DNA from: Angiostrongylus vasorum
Taxonomy: Eukaryota; Nematoda; Chromadorea; Rhabditida; Metastrongylidae
Assembly (NCBI GenBank): GCA_018806985.1
Contig: JADANN010000352.1
Coordinates: 930,001-994,000, forward strand
Direction: 5' to 3'
DNA length: 64,000 bases
The position numbers and the translations under genes were made by a program. The notes below the pieces were generated by a model. That model saw nothing but the letters and a program-made list of their open reading frames with translations. It was not told where the DNA came from and did no database searches. Positions 54,620 through 64,000 of the stretch are shown in pieces. Each line of letters begins with the position of its first letter. Position 1 is the first letter of the stretch.

Positions 54620-55420
54620 CAAGGTATACTAAAATATGGAGGTCTCCTTTATAACTTTTAATTTGAGTGCTTGGTTTAAAGAAATTGGATGAAGTTGTGC
54701 AAGGTGTCGAGGACAACCTAAAATGTGTCAATATTTAATTTGACGTTTCCATAGGGAGGTTTCTGCAAGCCGAACTGTGACGTACGACAATGGCTTCATC
54801 CTCCAACAGGTCCAACCAGGCTTACGAGTTCGATATCTCTCTCAATTGCTCTAACTGAGACTGAAATAATACTAGAAGTCATTTCTACCCTGTTTGTAGC
54901 TTATCTTTGCGCAAAGTGATGAAACGCACTTCGTTCCACAAGAACTGGCTGCTGCCAGTGGTAACCGAGTTTGGAAGCCCCCTACCACGGTTATCTGCTG
55001 ACTTCAAAGAAAGAATATCTCCTTCTAGCAGCGAATTACCAGTCAAGTGGAAATCGTGTTAGTGTCGGCATGGTCGTGAATACGGGTCATTCAAGTATTC
55101 GAATAATCGAATATTCACACAGGAAAGGGGGAAAAAAGAGTGGGAGAAAAAATTAGGTGAATTTTTGGTAATGAATGAGTGATTTTTGTTATTCTTATGT
55201 CTGTTCCTTTACTTTTATTGGTTCCAGCCCTTCTTTTTGTAATTTGATAAGACGATATGAAACTCTGTAATGCCTTGACATTAAACCCATTAACACGTAA
55301 ATTATCAGATTTCAGTCTATTAGCTACTTCTCCATTGCCCCGTTTTCAGGTGATGTGTTTCAGTATCAGTAAGGTTTATGACGATTAAAGGGATAAAATA
55401 TAAAGGTTTGGCGCTAATTA
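54620..55420. other. no firm feature
   Basis: Unique sequence. A possible decayed family-C 3' end (gaatacgggtcattcaagtat) lies at about 55078-55100. Confidence 0.35.
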
Positions 55421-55424
55421 TTCA

Positions 55425-55660
55425 TTGAATAATGCCTATCCATTCGACTGCATTCATGGTGTCGCAGTGTCTACTGGCTGCATATCTAGCCCATGTAATG
55501 ATTTGCGGTGACCAACCCTTTATATCAAAGCAGTTTTTATCCCCCATAAAAGTTTTGTACAATTTCGCGATCTCTCAAGCATGAAGTGGAAGGCTTGGTG
55601 AAGCCGGGGCGCCGGATATAACCGATCCAATAGTTGCAATGATTGTAATTACTGAACACT
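55425..55660 (-). repeat. SINE family A copy, diverged
   Basis: cattcgactgcattcatgg near the 3' side and gcttggtgaagccggggcg near the head. The tail is missing. Confidence 0.6.
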
Positions 55661-55664
55661 TAGA

Positions 55665-56355
55665 AGAAGAAAAAGTGAGTGCTATGTACGAACCAGTTAG
55701 GCGACATGCATTAGGATGTTGTAAATGGTCACTACTTGCGACTTCCTGTTATTCCTTAAGGCATCGGACTTCGGTTCGTTAACCATTGTTGAAATGAAAC
55801 GAAACGGATTAATGAACTCGTTCTTTCCATTCGAATGTGGAATTGGCATGAGAGCGGCGCAGAGAATTCAAGCTATCAGCGACTCTATTTACTTTTATAG
55901 GACATTTATGTGAAAAAAGTAATGCGAAACATTCAAAAAAATGAGAAAAAAAAGTTCAATATGCAGAGTGGATTACTTCGTAGTTTTACAACATCCGGAC
56001 AGCTTCAGCATGGACCATGTGGGATACTGTAGTGAGGTATTTGCGTCGTCAACATACTTCCACATAAACCCGTCACCATACCAATAATTATTTCTCCAAG
56101 TTGTTATTTATGTAATGTGCTACTTGTAAATTTCATAAATCAATCGCTGCCTCACATTGAACCTTTAATTTTGAACAGCATGTGTAGCACCTGGTTCCTT
56201 TCAGCCAGGTGTTTCTATGGACGGTTGATAATGAGAACCGTTGAAAGATCAGGGGAACAAGCCTTATTCAACAAAATATAAGCCGTATATAAGCCACAAT
56301 TTACTTAGCTTTTAGTTAGAATGTTCTTTTGGCATTTTCAATACATGTGGAATCT
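55665..56355. other. no feature seen
   Basis: Unique AT-rich sequence with a 62-codon + frame of no evident value. Confidence 0.4.
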
Positions 56356-56359
56356 GTTC

Positions 56360-56629
56360 TTACGACCTAAGCTTTTTCCTCCACTTTCCGACTGGCGGCT
56401 GTTGTCGCCTGCCTTGTCCATAGCACGAGCTGGACGGATCGCATAATTGCCAATTTTTTAAGATTGAATGACAAAAGTGATATATTTCTAGCTTTTCTTT
56501 GAGTCCTATAGCAAGTGGACGAGTTGTCACTGTCCATTTTCGACGACTGTCCCTGTCGTTTTCCCATCTATTCCATGATATGTGCGTTTCATTCAATTTC
56601 CGATTTCTTCTAGAGTAAATGACGAACAT
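56360..56629 (-). CDS. possible short gene or exon, minus strand
   Basis: A 89-codon ATG frame (MFVIYSRRNRKLNETHISWN...) is overlapped by a second ATG frame of 66 codons (MGKRQGQSSKMDSDNSST...) ending at almost the same place. GC is higher than the flanks. Which frame, if either, is real cannot be decided from the bases alone. Confidence 0.3.
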   Translation of the reverse strand: MFVIYSRRNRKLNETHISWNRWENDRDSRRKWTVTTRPLAIGLKEKLEIYHFCHSILKNWQLCDPSSSCYGQGRRQQPPVGKWRKKLRS

Positions 56630-56782
56630 CGTGTGTATTCTGTTATGGTTCTTATCTATGTGTCTTGATGTGACATGTTTTAGAATGTTTTTCCTGTTTT
56701 CTTTCTTAGTGATGTGCGCTTAAAGTACACTACAAAATAAGTCGCTGAAAAATTAAGAAGAAAGAACAAAGGATTTTTAGCA

Positions 56783-57049
56783 CTAAAGTTGTGGAAGCAA
56801 AACAAAGGTTTTCAATGAAGCGAAGTCATGAAAGGACTGAATAGGTTCGAAATTGGCGAGAAAAAAAGCTAAGGTTTTTAGTGATGTGAAGCTATGAAAG
56901 GATTTTCTTCTCGGAGTTTTAACTTCTGCACTAAGTTTCTTTTTGGTTATACGAGATGCTACAAAGGAATTATTCCGTGTAAATTTAGCCGTCGGGCTTT
57001 CGTCCATCCGTCTTTCGTTGGTTTTGTGTTTTTTGTCCTTTTCGACCAT
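56783..57049 (-). CDS. possible short gene, 88 codons, divergent from the Ly-6-like gene
   Basis: ATG complementary to 57047-57049. The N-terminal half is charged (MVEKDKKHKTNERRMDESPT, then SRITKKKLSAEVKTPRRK). The C-terminal half holds an internal repeat, SFHSFTSLKTLAFF and SFHDFASLKTFVLL, encoded by a DNA duplication (56808-56905). Its start is 85 bp from the + strand start at 57135. No family is recognised. Confidence 0.3.
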   Translation of the reverse strand: MVEKDKKHKTNERRMDESPTAKFTRNNSFVASRITKKKLSAEVKTPRRKSFHSFTSLKTLAFFLANFEPIQSFHDFASLKTFVLLPQL

Positions 57050-57091
57050 CGTTTATTAATTCCCAGTTTCTTGGGCCAAAATAAAACGATC

Positions 57092-57103
57092 GTTCTTCTT
57101 CAG
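57092..57103 (+). promoter_or_regulatory. possible trans-splice acceptor upstream of the Ly-6-like gene
   Basis: gttcttcttcag resembles nematode spliced-leader acceptors and lies 31 bp before the ATG at 57135. It could instead be chance in T-rich sequence. Confidence 0.3.
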
Positions 57104-57134
57104 TTTAATGCATTTTCTTAGTTTTAGAAATGTC

Positions 57135-60100
57135 ATGAGGTATTGCTTAGTGCTAATGTTGCTTTCGGCTGGAGCAGCGCTCGGTTATAACAAGGACTAT
57201 GCCAGTAAAAGTTGTAAGTTAAATTTAACTTTTTTAATATATCACTCTACCTGACATGCATCGCACTGTACGAAAATCGGCACTTCTTGCGTTTCATTGT
57301 TTTCCTCGCATCCATCATCAACGAAAGCCTTCGAACATTTCGTGTGTGGCTTTCCTTGCTGCTTGAGGATACTAGTCTTCTTCACGAATGCCGTTGAATA
57401 CTGGTCCAGTCGATTTTTTTTGGAGCCTTGGGATAACCAGGCTATAGCATTCCTGCATGAAAGAGAACCATTTAACTGTTCCCAAACAAGTCTGGTACCA
57501 GTTTCATGACCACAGAGGGATGGGAGACATGATTGGCCCGGCGAGAGAACGAATCAACGCCTTGGTAAGTTGGACCGTCACCTAATGAACAAGATCATTG
57601 TCATTGTGCTACCCATTTTATGCGAATCTATACGAAAGTGGTTAAATACACAGGGACAGTTCCTTTCGAATGATGCTATGCGGTTACAATAGACGAATCA
57701 TGCCAAATTCCAAAAACACTTGATATAAAGACTTAGGTTTATTCCCACGATTTGTCACATTTTTTTCATTTTTGACTTTTTTCATTGGAAAGATCGAACC
57801 TTGTGGAAGGTTCTATTTTTATTTTTATGTAAAACGACTTCGTATATTATGCTACTCTCAATACTTCGTTCACTCGTTCCGTTTTTCCGGAATCGTCATC
57901 CGCGATGGTCTTCGGATTTGCCTGTGGGTTCGACTCCAACTTGAGTACTATTCGCTCCTAGACATTGAAATCTAGTCGATCAGATTCTTCTTGGAATCGT
58001 AGGATAACTGTATTAGAACGTTCTCATGACTTTATTAGAGCTAACCCACAGCCTATGTCGATCTATGAGAGCTTTTCTCAGCCAAGCGCCGTGCCAGTTT
58101 CTCTAGCCCGAGGAAAGTAAGGCTTGGTGGAACCAGCGACTACGCATGTCATATAATTAGCCTGCAGCATCTCTAACTACTGCACTTTCAGAGATCGTTT
58201 TTTTAAAGGAATGAAAAGTGAAATTCATTGCTTTTTTATGTCTTGCTCATTTTAAGACACACGAGCTCATTTATTTGTCATAAGCTCAGCGATTTAGTGA
58301 TTGGCAATTTTACCCTTCATAAATAAGAGCTTACTGAAGAGCAGAGCGATGTTTTAAGTCCTCACTTCTAGAAAACTTACCTACTTGATACTTGATACTT
58401 GAACGGCCCGTCATCACTAGTTGCGCGTGCCCCAGCATAATCACCATTTCTCGGAGATCTGCTATTTAAGCCATTTTGGTTCCCTGGAATCCCGAGGGCA
58501 GCCTAGCCAAAGTCTGCCCCACATCGTCACCACCGCAGGTAGTCGCATCCTTTGTGGACCAGAGGGAGATTTACCACCATGCGACTTTGATACCAAGACG
58601 GTGGTGGATCCTGGTATTGGTTTACTCTTAGCTAGGCTTCCTGATGGAAACGTCGGACTCCTTCTCAGCTTGGGAGACCCTGCCGAGGGAACGAATCCGT
58701 CCGCTGTACATCGCAATCCGACACCCAGGAACACCTCCCAGCCACGATAAGGCGGTAAACCGTTGGGAGGTTCTAGAAGACACTACGTTCAATTTACTGA
58801 TCAGCGACGAGAGGTTTAGGGCAGTGAGGAAAGAAGTTTAGAAAGCCACAGTTTGCAATAGAGTGTAATGTTAAGATACTGGTTACTGACTTTTTGCATG
58901 TTTTTCCAAAATTTCTTCCTCTTTTGTAGCAGGAATTCCGTGTTTACAAATGGCCACGATAATCACTTCCTTCTTACCTGAGCGCAGAACGCATTGTCTA
59001 CTTCTGCCAATAGTTGACCAAAAAGAAAAGCAGCGTGTCCTGCCGCTGAAGCGATTCATCGGTGCATTGGGATTCATAGTGGGGATTATTTGATGAAATT
59101 GTGCCGAATTACTATCTATGTCGAGCTAGTTGGAACTCATGTAGTCGTCTTTATTCAAAATGAGGATAGTCCTTTTAAAATAACGTTAGTGAATATTTTT
59201 CGTAGGGTACGAATAAGGATTACTTCGTATGACAGTGGTCAGTGTCACATTGATTAACCTTTCTGAAGAGCAAAATCATCTTAATGATTTGCCATTGTGT
59301 ACGGAAACACCTGAAATCCACAAATAAAGCTATAAAGGACTACGGGTGTGAATGGGAAATGTTCATCAGACGTTCAGATTCTTTGTGATCTGTTTATGGA
59401 CCTCCAAAATCATGATAGTGTTTTCAAACTGACAAGTAGGCCTACTCTATTGTTAATCAATTTTTTTCATATCGATATCTTCCAATTAGGTAACAAAGCG
59501 TTTATTTGTAGCTTTTGAAAGAAGAACTTTTTAAGTGAAAATCACAATCGAATCCATATGGAATCGCATTTAGAAACAGTAACGACTTAAAGTCGACTGT
59601 GGCTGTGTGGCGCAGTGGTCGGAGGCTCCCTGCAACACACACGTGGAATCGATCCCCTGCACCCATGGCCCACCAAGCCTTCCACCCCTCGGGATTGGCA
59701 AATTGCTACCAGACTTGTCTGGGAGGATAGTAGCACTGGCTCGATACATCTCTAGGTCACCGCGACTGACTGTAAAAGCCAGATATGCATTCAATCACCT
59801 CCAAACGATGCTTAACGAAGTCGAATGCCTGGCGCATCCCTCAAGGATTGATCAATACCAAGAGCTTTATCCTTTATCCTTTAATGACGTATTCTGATAA
59901 AGCGTTCGACTAAGAACTATTCTCTTTATTGAGGTGCTTTCTGCTGAGTGACTGTTCATTTCTTCGCAAACGGTTGCTTGGCTCTTCAAATACTAGTCAA
60001 CATAAGATTATGATCCTAGTGAATAATTTATTATTCGACATGGCATGCTTCAAACGATTTCTTTCGGCACTGATTTAATTCTGAACTCAGTAGTTGAGGT

Positions 60101-61884
60101 GCCTTGAAGTACATATTGTGTCGGTTGGTGTTTCCAGCCCACGTCTCCTACTCGCTCATTAAGCCTTTCATCTTTCAAAATCAGTAATTTGATTCCAGGC
60201 TTGTCCAGCAGTATCGACAACACTGACTCGATACATCGTTAGGCCATCGCAGGTCATTCCCTAGGCCGGATATGCACTCAGTAACTTCTAACAGTGCTTG
60301 ATGAAGTCGAATGCATGGCGCATCCATTAAGGAATGAGCAACGCCGAAAGATTTATCTTCTTCATTTTGTCAAGTTTTTTTGGACACATCAGATTGTTGC
60401 TCGTATACAGTGAACATAAGTATTGGTTGTTTTAATGAAACAAAATGTTACAACGGAATATTTTATGTTGCTGGAACTACTGTTTATTTGTGACAGAGAC
60501 ACAATGATGTTGAGATATTTGCAAAACAGCAGACCGCAGGTGTATGCGCAGGGAAACAAACGCGCTATTACCCTTTCCGTAGGCTAACGCTTTCACCACT
60601 GCACCATGCGGGTTCTTCATTTCGCCTGTCTCTCAACTAGTTCTATCGATCAGTGCCATCGGCAATCACCCGTCAACAGGGATTGATCTGGGGGCCCACA
60701 CCGGAGTTTTGCAAATATCTCAGCATCATTGTGGTTGTGTCACATATGTGAATACCCTGCCGTGAAAAATAGTATTAGGCAGCAAATAAAAAAATTAATA
60801 TTGTTCATTTGTTACAAGTATAATAGTAGCTTATAATGTTGTAAAAACCGTACCGTTCTATCAACAATGAAGAACGTGCACTTTATATAACTTATAAAAA
60901 AAGAAGACCCTTAACGTTGGTTATTCCCTGCTGTGCACTCGACTTCATTCGCAGCATTTCAGCCTTTATTCAGTGCATATGCAACCTTTACAATGGCTTT
61001 CGGTGGCCTACCGACGACACATCAAGTCTGTATTTTTAATGCTTTCATACAGGACTTACACCGGTTCGTCGATCCCGGAAGGAGGAAAGGCTTGTTGAGC
61101 GCTAGGATCAAGCCAACGACCAAGAATCTAGTGTGGTGTCCTCTAATCGCTCTAGAATTTCCACGAGTGACCTAAATAAAGCCCGTTCAAGCCAATTTTT
61201 TAAAAAAGATTATTTGGACTAAGGTATAGAAAACCACCCGATAGAAAGCGCCTTTGAGATTCTCCAACTTTTTTCTCAAATTGTTTTTCCGATATGTATG
61301 TACTTGATAATTTAGTGTTGAAGTTACGATGTTATCAGTGTAATCAGCCGTACCAATGCGGCCATGGTGTCTGCTATGGCGATATGTGCGTGAAAAACCT
61401 CAAGTAAGTTGTACAATCCTGCTCAGTTACCCTAGCAGTATTTCCTTCTCGAAAAATAAAGGGTGGATTTTCTTCCCAAAGTTACTAGAGCTGAAATACT
61501 CGTTAAGATGATGATGAACTTTATCGGGCGGTATTTTTTATATTAGTAGAAAACAACTTGATGATGTTATAGGAAAATAAGAAATCACTCAAGAAGGGAT
61601 TAATCGCAACCTTAGAACTAAGATCATTTTGAGTTAAATGACCCTTTCTTTGTATATGAGACACATAGTATTCATGAGCTATCTATTTCGTTTTGTAGTG
61701 CATCCTACTTTTTTAAAGTAAAGTTATCGTGATTACGTTGCAGGTGAAGTACTAGAGCAGTAGCTAGCATCCACAAAAAACATAAATTAAGACTTATCAC
61801 TTTCAAGATTCAAGTAAATATTTCTTGATTGATTTCAGTATCGCAAAACAATGCCTATGTGAGCAAAGGATGCGAGAATGTTAC
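57135..61884 (+). CDS. secreted cysteine-rich protein with Ly-6/LU-type domain, 3' end not found
   Basis: Exon 1 (57135-57213) encodes a classic signal peptide, MRYCLVLMLLSAGAALG, then YNKDYASKS, with donor gtaagtta. Exon 2 (61316-61403, acceptor cttgataatttag, donor gtaagttg) encodes LKLRCYQCNQPYQCGHGV, then CYGDMCVKNL. Exon 3 (61839-61884, acceptor gattgatttcag, donor gtgagtac) encodes IAKQCLCEQRMRECY. Phases match: 1/1 and 2/2, with exit phase 0. Cys spacing begins LRCYQC, the usual start of Ly-6/uPAR-type extracellular domains, and nine cysteines follow the signal peptide, so a secreted or membrane-anchored disulphide-bonded protein is likely. An alternative in-frame ATG at 57108 would add nine residues. 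Intron 1 (4.1 kb) holds SINE D, repeat C, SINE A and SINE B copies. The last exon lies downstream or beyond the window. Confidence 0.7.
57290..57610 (-). repeat. SINE family D copy
   Basis: Lies at the start of intron 1 of the Ly-6-like gene. 3' part cttcacgaatgccgttgaat; central block caaacaagtctggtaccag on +; B-box region complement of gcgttgattcgttctctcg. Confidence 0.65.
57880..58195 (-). repeat. SINE family D copy
   Basis: 3' part catccgcgatggtcttcgg; head-proximal gaggaaagtaaggcttggtgg. In intron 1, same orientation as the previous copy. Confidence 0.6.
58385..58774 (+). repeat. repeat family C copy
   Basis: Full-length. The shared frame is open for 109 codons (58421-58750), the longest of all copies, including CGPEGDLPPCDFDTKT and LARLPDGNVG. 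Confidence 0.9.
58790..59590. other. intronic, no further feature
   Basis: Unique AT-rich sequence in intron 1 of the Ly-6-like gene. A 64-codon minus frame at 58883-59077 has a strong-looking opposite-strand acceptor only by chance. Confidence 0.35.
59605..59885 (+). repeat. SINE family A copy, well preserved (family reference)
   Basis: About 280 bp. The tRNA-like head has A box tgtggcgcagtggtcgg and B-box region cgtggaatcgatcccc. Then come tgcacccatggcccaccaag, the central block (cacccctcgggattgg... accagacttgtctgggagg), ctcgatacatc, the body with gatatgcattcaatcacctc, and the tail ttgatcaataccaagag followed by two tttatcc units. Such a head with a short repeated tail is typical of tRNA-derived SINEs moved by a LINE. 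Confidence 0.95.
60122..60365 (+). repeat. SINE family A copy, diverged
   Basis: ctcgatacatcgttaggcc and gatgaagtcgaatgcatgg are clear; the head is decayed. Confidence 0.7.
60496..60801 (-). repeat. SINE family B fold-back with diverged 15-bp target-site duplication
   Basis: tgtttatttgtgaca (60481-60495) and tgttcatttgttaca (60802-60816) match at 13 of 15 positions. The head lies on the minus strand, and both ends carry inverted body sequence (gatgttgagatatttgc / gcaaatatctcagcatc). The right end has ggcagcaaataaaaaaatt. Confidence 0.75.
60905..61150 (-). repeat. SINE family A copy, diverged
   Basis: cactcgacttcattcgcag near the 3' end. Its head ends 166 bp before the cysteine-rich exon at 61316. 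Confidence 0.65.
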
Positions 61885-62094
61885 GTGAGTACCTTACCTA
61901 GTCGGTTTTCTATTTCAGTCTTTGTTTGTTCAGTTGTTTGAATTCATGAGCTCACATGCGCTCGGGAAAAAATCCAACCAGTCGGTTAGGGAGGTCGAAC
62001 CCCTATGGGCAGATCTAGACCGCTTCATCGACGTCCTGTTAATTATTAACTACTATTTACATAATTTAGTACCACTTACCTCGAATCTGTCATC

Positions 62095-62400
62095 AATCCA
62101 GGCCTTCGGATTTGATTGTGGGTTTGGCTGCTGCTTGAGTTTTCACTTTGGTGTTCTTTATGAATGTCGTTTAATGGTGGTTGAGCAGATTCGTTCTGCA
62201 TTCCTGGACTACATGTGCTATGGCGTTCATAGACTTCCACCAGCTTCTAGCAACTATGAGCCTTCGTATACATGTAAGTGCTCTTCCCAAACAACCCTCC
62301 CTCCCTTCCCCTTCTCGATCCCCGAGGATATGAACGGCTTGATTGGCCCAGGACGAGCTCTAAGCAACGAGACTTCGTGTGCTACTACATAACATCTCTA
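62095..62400 (-). repeat. SINE family D copy
   Basis: 3' part ttatgaatgtcgtttaatgg, central tcttcccaaacaaccctcc, head-proximal ggcttgattggcccagg. The 156-codon + frame over 61922-62392 is mostly this repeat. Confidence 0.65.
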
Positions 62401-62544
62401 AGCGTTTTGCTTCGATGGTTAAGATAATTATAGGTAACACAAGTGACACATTGAGCATTAGGAAAGTTTCATAAGTGCTCACTAGATTAAATTCTCCGTA
62501 TAAAGAATAGGATCTTATAAGAGTGTATGCCATTGTAACGTTAG

Positions 62545-62695
62545 TGGCACTTTAATGATGCTGAGATATTTGCAAAACTCCCGACCGCAGTCTGTGGTGG
62601 GGAACGAAAGCGTTATTGTCCACTCCGGGGAGAAACGCGTTCCCCACCACACCATGCTAGTCCTTCGTTTCGCCTATCTCTCAGCTAATTCTATC
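62545..62695 (-). repeat. SINE family B copy, truncated
   Basis: aatgatgctgagatatttgc to ctcagctaattctatct. The tail is missing. Confidence 0.7.
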
Positions 62696-62884
62696 TTAGT
62701 AGTGCTGTTTAGAAGAATTATGCAGAAAATGCTTGAATTAGAATCAATCTATTTACTTAGCCGTACCCTTTCCACTCAGCATTTTGAATATCCTTGATGA
62801 CGTCTTGTTTTCATTTACCGTTATTCAAAGATATTACTGATTTCCATGGACAACTGTTGAAGTTATTAGAGGAATAAAAGTATA

Positions 62885-63125
62885 AAGGATAAAGGCATTC
62901 GACCTCATTAAGCATCGTTTGGAGGTGACTGAATGCATATCTAGCCTTTACAATGACTCGCCGTGGCCTACCGATGCATGGAGCCAGTGCTGCTATTCTC
63001 TCAGGTAAGCCTGATACCACTTCGCCGACCACGGGGGGATGGGCGGCTTGGTGGACCAGGGGCACGGGAATCGATCCTATGTGCATTGCTGGGAGCGTCC
63101 GACTACTGCGCCACACAAGCCCTCT
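62885..63125 (-). repeat. SINE family A copy
   Basis: Head complement gggcttgtgtggcgcagtag; the 3' tail begins taaaggataaaggcattcg, lacking about 35 bp before it. Confidence 0.85.
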
Positions 63126-63287
63126 CTATTACATTACTTTATTACAGGAATACACCGGAAATTACTGTGTATTCGTTAAACTTCATAACATGGCGTGATA
63201 ATTATTTTTTACTAGAACATTTGCCTCTAGCATTCACCTTTACAGCGTTTATAGTGTTTTGTTAACACCAACTTTTAAATAATTAAA

Positions 63288-63525
63288 AGGGCGCGTGTGG
63301 CGCACTGGTCGGAGGCGCCCTGTAACACACACGTGGAATCGACCTCCGTGCCCATGGCCCACTAGGCCTTCCATCACTGTGGGGTCGGCAAACTATTACC
63401 AAACTTGTCTGGGAGGATTGCAGCACAGGCTCGCTATATCGGTTGGCAACCGCGAGTCATTGCCTCGAATGCATGGCACATCCCTCAGGGATTGATCAAC
63501 GTCGAGATCCTTATGCTTTTTTATT
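63288..63525 (+). repeat. SINE family A copy with internal deletion
   Basis: An intact head (gcgcgtgtggcgcactggtc) but the body jumps from cgcgagtcattg to cctcgaatgcatgg, losing about 50 bp. It forms an inverted pair with the copy 160 bp upstream. Confidence 0.85.
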
Positions 63526-63926
63526 CATCTAATTTAGGATTTGTTCAAGCAGAATTAATGATCTTTCGGAAGACTAACAGGCAGCTTGAATGCGGAATAA
63601 CAACGCTTGCGTTAATCTTGTACGGTAATTAAGCCGATCGTCTGAGGAGAATTTATGTGATTACACGGTTTAGTTAACGTATCATTTTTACATTTGCTGA
63701 ATCGGTAAACGTGAATTTTAAGAGTTCCATTGTAGACTTTTTCGCAGTTTTACATGACCTCCATTTACATAGAATTCGTCACATGAGCACTCAATGGATT
63801 GATTATCTATCAAATTCCACTGATGGAAGGTCCTAAGTTATATTGCTAGCTAAGAATTGTAACAACAGAGCTCAGATTTCTACAATAGTATTCTAGCATG
63901 CAAAGAAGTGTTTACGTGTACCATCC

Positions 63927-64000
63927 ATTACGGGGCAGCTCAAGGCTCCACTAAGCGTTTCATGTACTTTGGGTCGAGAGATTGGTGCCAAACTTTTCTG
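63927..64000 (+). repeat. tRNA-derived SINE, cut by the window end
   Basis: gggtcgagagattggtgccaa followed by acttttctg is the shared central block of families A and D; the rest lies outside the window. Confidence 0.5.

Noticed and set aside
59605..59680. Functional tRNA gene, because of perfect A-box-like sequence
   Set aside because: It is repeated about 20 times with a constant non-tRNA body and tail; no cloverleaf with a proper acceptor stem. These are SINE heads.
61922..62392. 156-codon + ORF as a further exon of the Ly-6-like gene
   Set aside because: The intron before it would be only 34 nt, and most of the frame lies in an antisense SINE D. Its residues lack the cysteine pattern.

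Overview
This looks like nuclear DNA from a nematode, most likely a clade V (strongylid or hookworm-like) worm. It is AT-rich, has short exons with TTTCAG-type acceptors and GTAAG/GTGAG donors, and carries a decayed RTE LINE whose endonuclease and reverse-transcriptase blocks resemble those of strongylids. The organism is an inference from these traits. I saw no prokaryotic-style gene, rRNA, functional tRNA or CRISPR array. Most of the longer reading frames lie inside interspersed repeats and are not genes.

Repeats dominate. (1) SINE family A has about 21 copies: a tRNA-like head with the A box TGGCGCAGTGG and a TTTATCC-type tail. (2) SINE family B has a different tRNA-like head and an A-rich tail; several copies are fold-back (inverted) insertions bounded by direct repeats. 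(3) SINE family D has another tRNA-like head but shares a central block of about 50 bp with family A. (4) Repeat family C, about 380 bp, has nine long copies and one 3' fragment, several with the same reading frame open. (5) One degenerate RTE element lies at 17.48-20.81 kb with a family-A SINE joined to its tail. (6) Penelope-like element (PLE) debris includes a GIY-YIG endonuclease remnant at 11.17-11.64 kb and several hammerhead-ribozyme-like motifs, often as inverted pairs. There are also a long (TG)n tract, (AAT)n and (AT)n tracts, and two polypurine stretches.

Genes are sparse and split. The best model is a small secreted cysteine-rich protein of Ly-6 (LU) type on the + strand: a signal-peptide exon at 57,135, then cysteine-rich exons at 61,316 and 61,839, with all phases agreeing across a 4.1 kb repeat-filled intron. 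The second is a five-exon, phase-consistent chain on + between 5,667 and 9,634, encoding a polar, basic protein I do not recognise. Weaker candidates are exon pairs at 41,221/42,979 and 47,762/47,906, single exons bounded by good splice sites, and short intact ORFs (48,801, 50,038, 53,469, and 56,783 on the minus strand). Repeats fill most of the presumed introns and intergenic space.

The most interesting structural signal is recurrent fold-back retroposition. At least six insertions from two unrelated families (SINE B and a PLE-derived mini-element) contain an inverted copy of their own internal sequence, and most are bounded by 9-15 bp direct repeats. One whole inverted SINE dimer (36,985-37,507) has a perfect 14-bp target-site duplication. 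The PLE-type motifs keep the hammerhead core with compensating changes in stem II. All names are family-level readings of the bases; no database search was possible.
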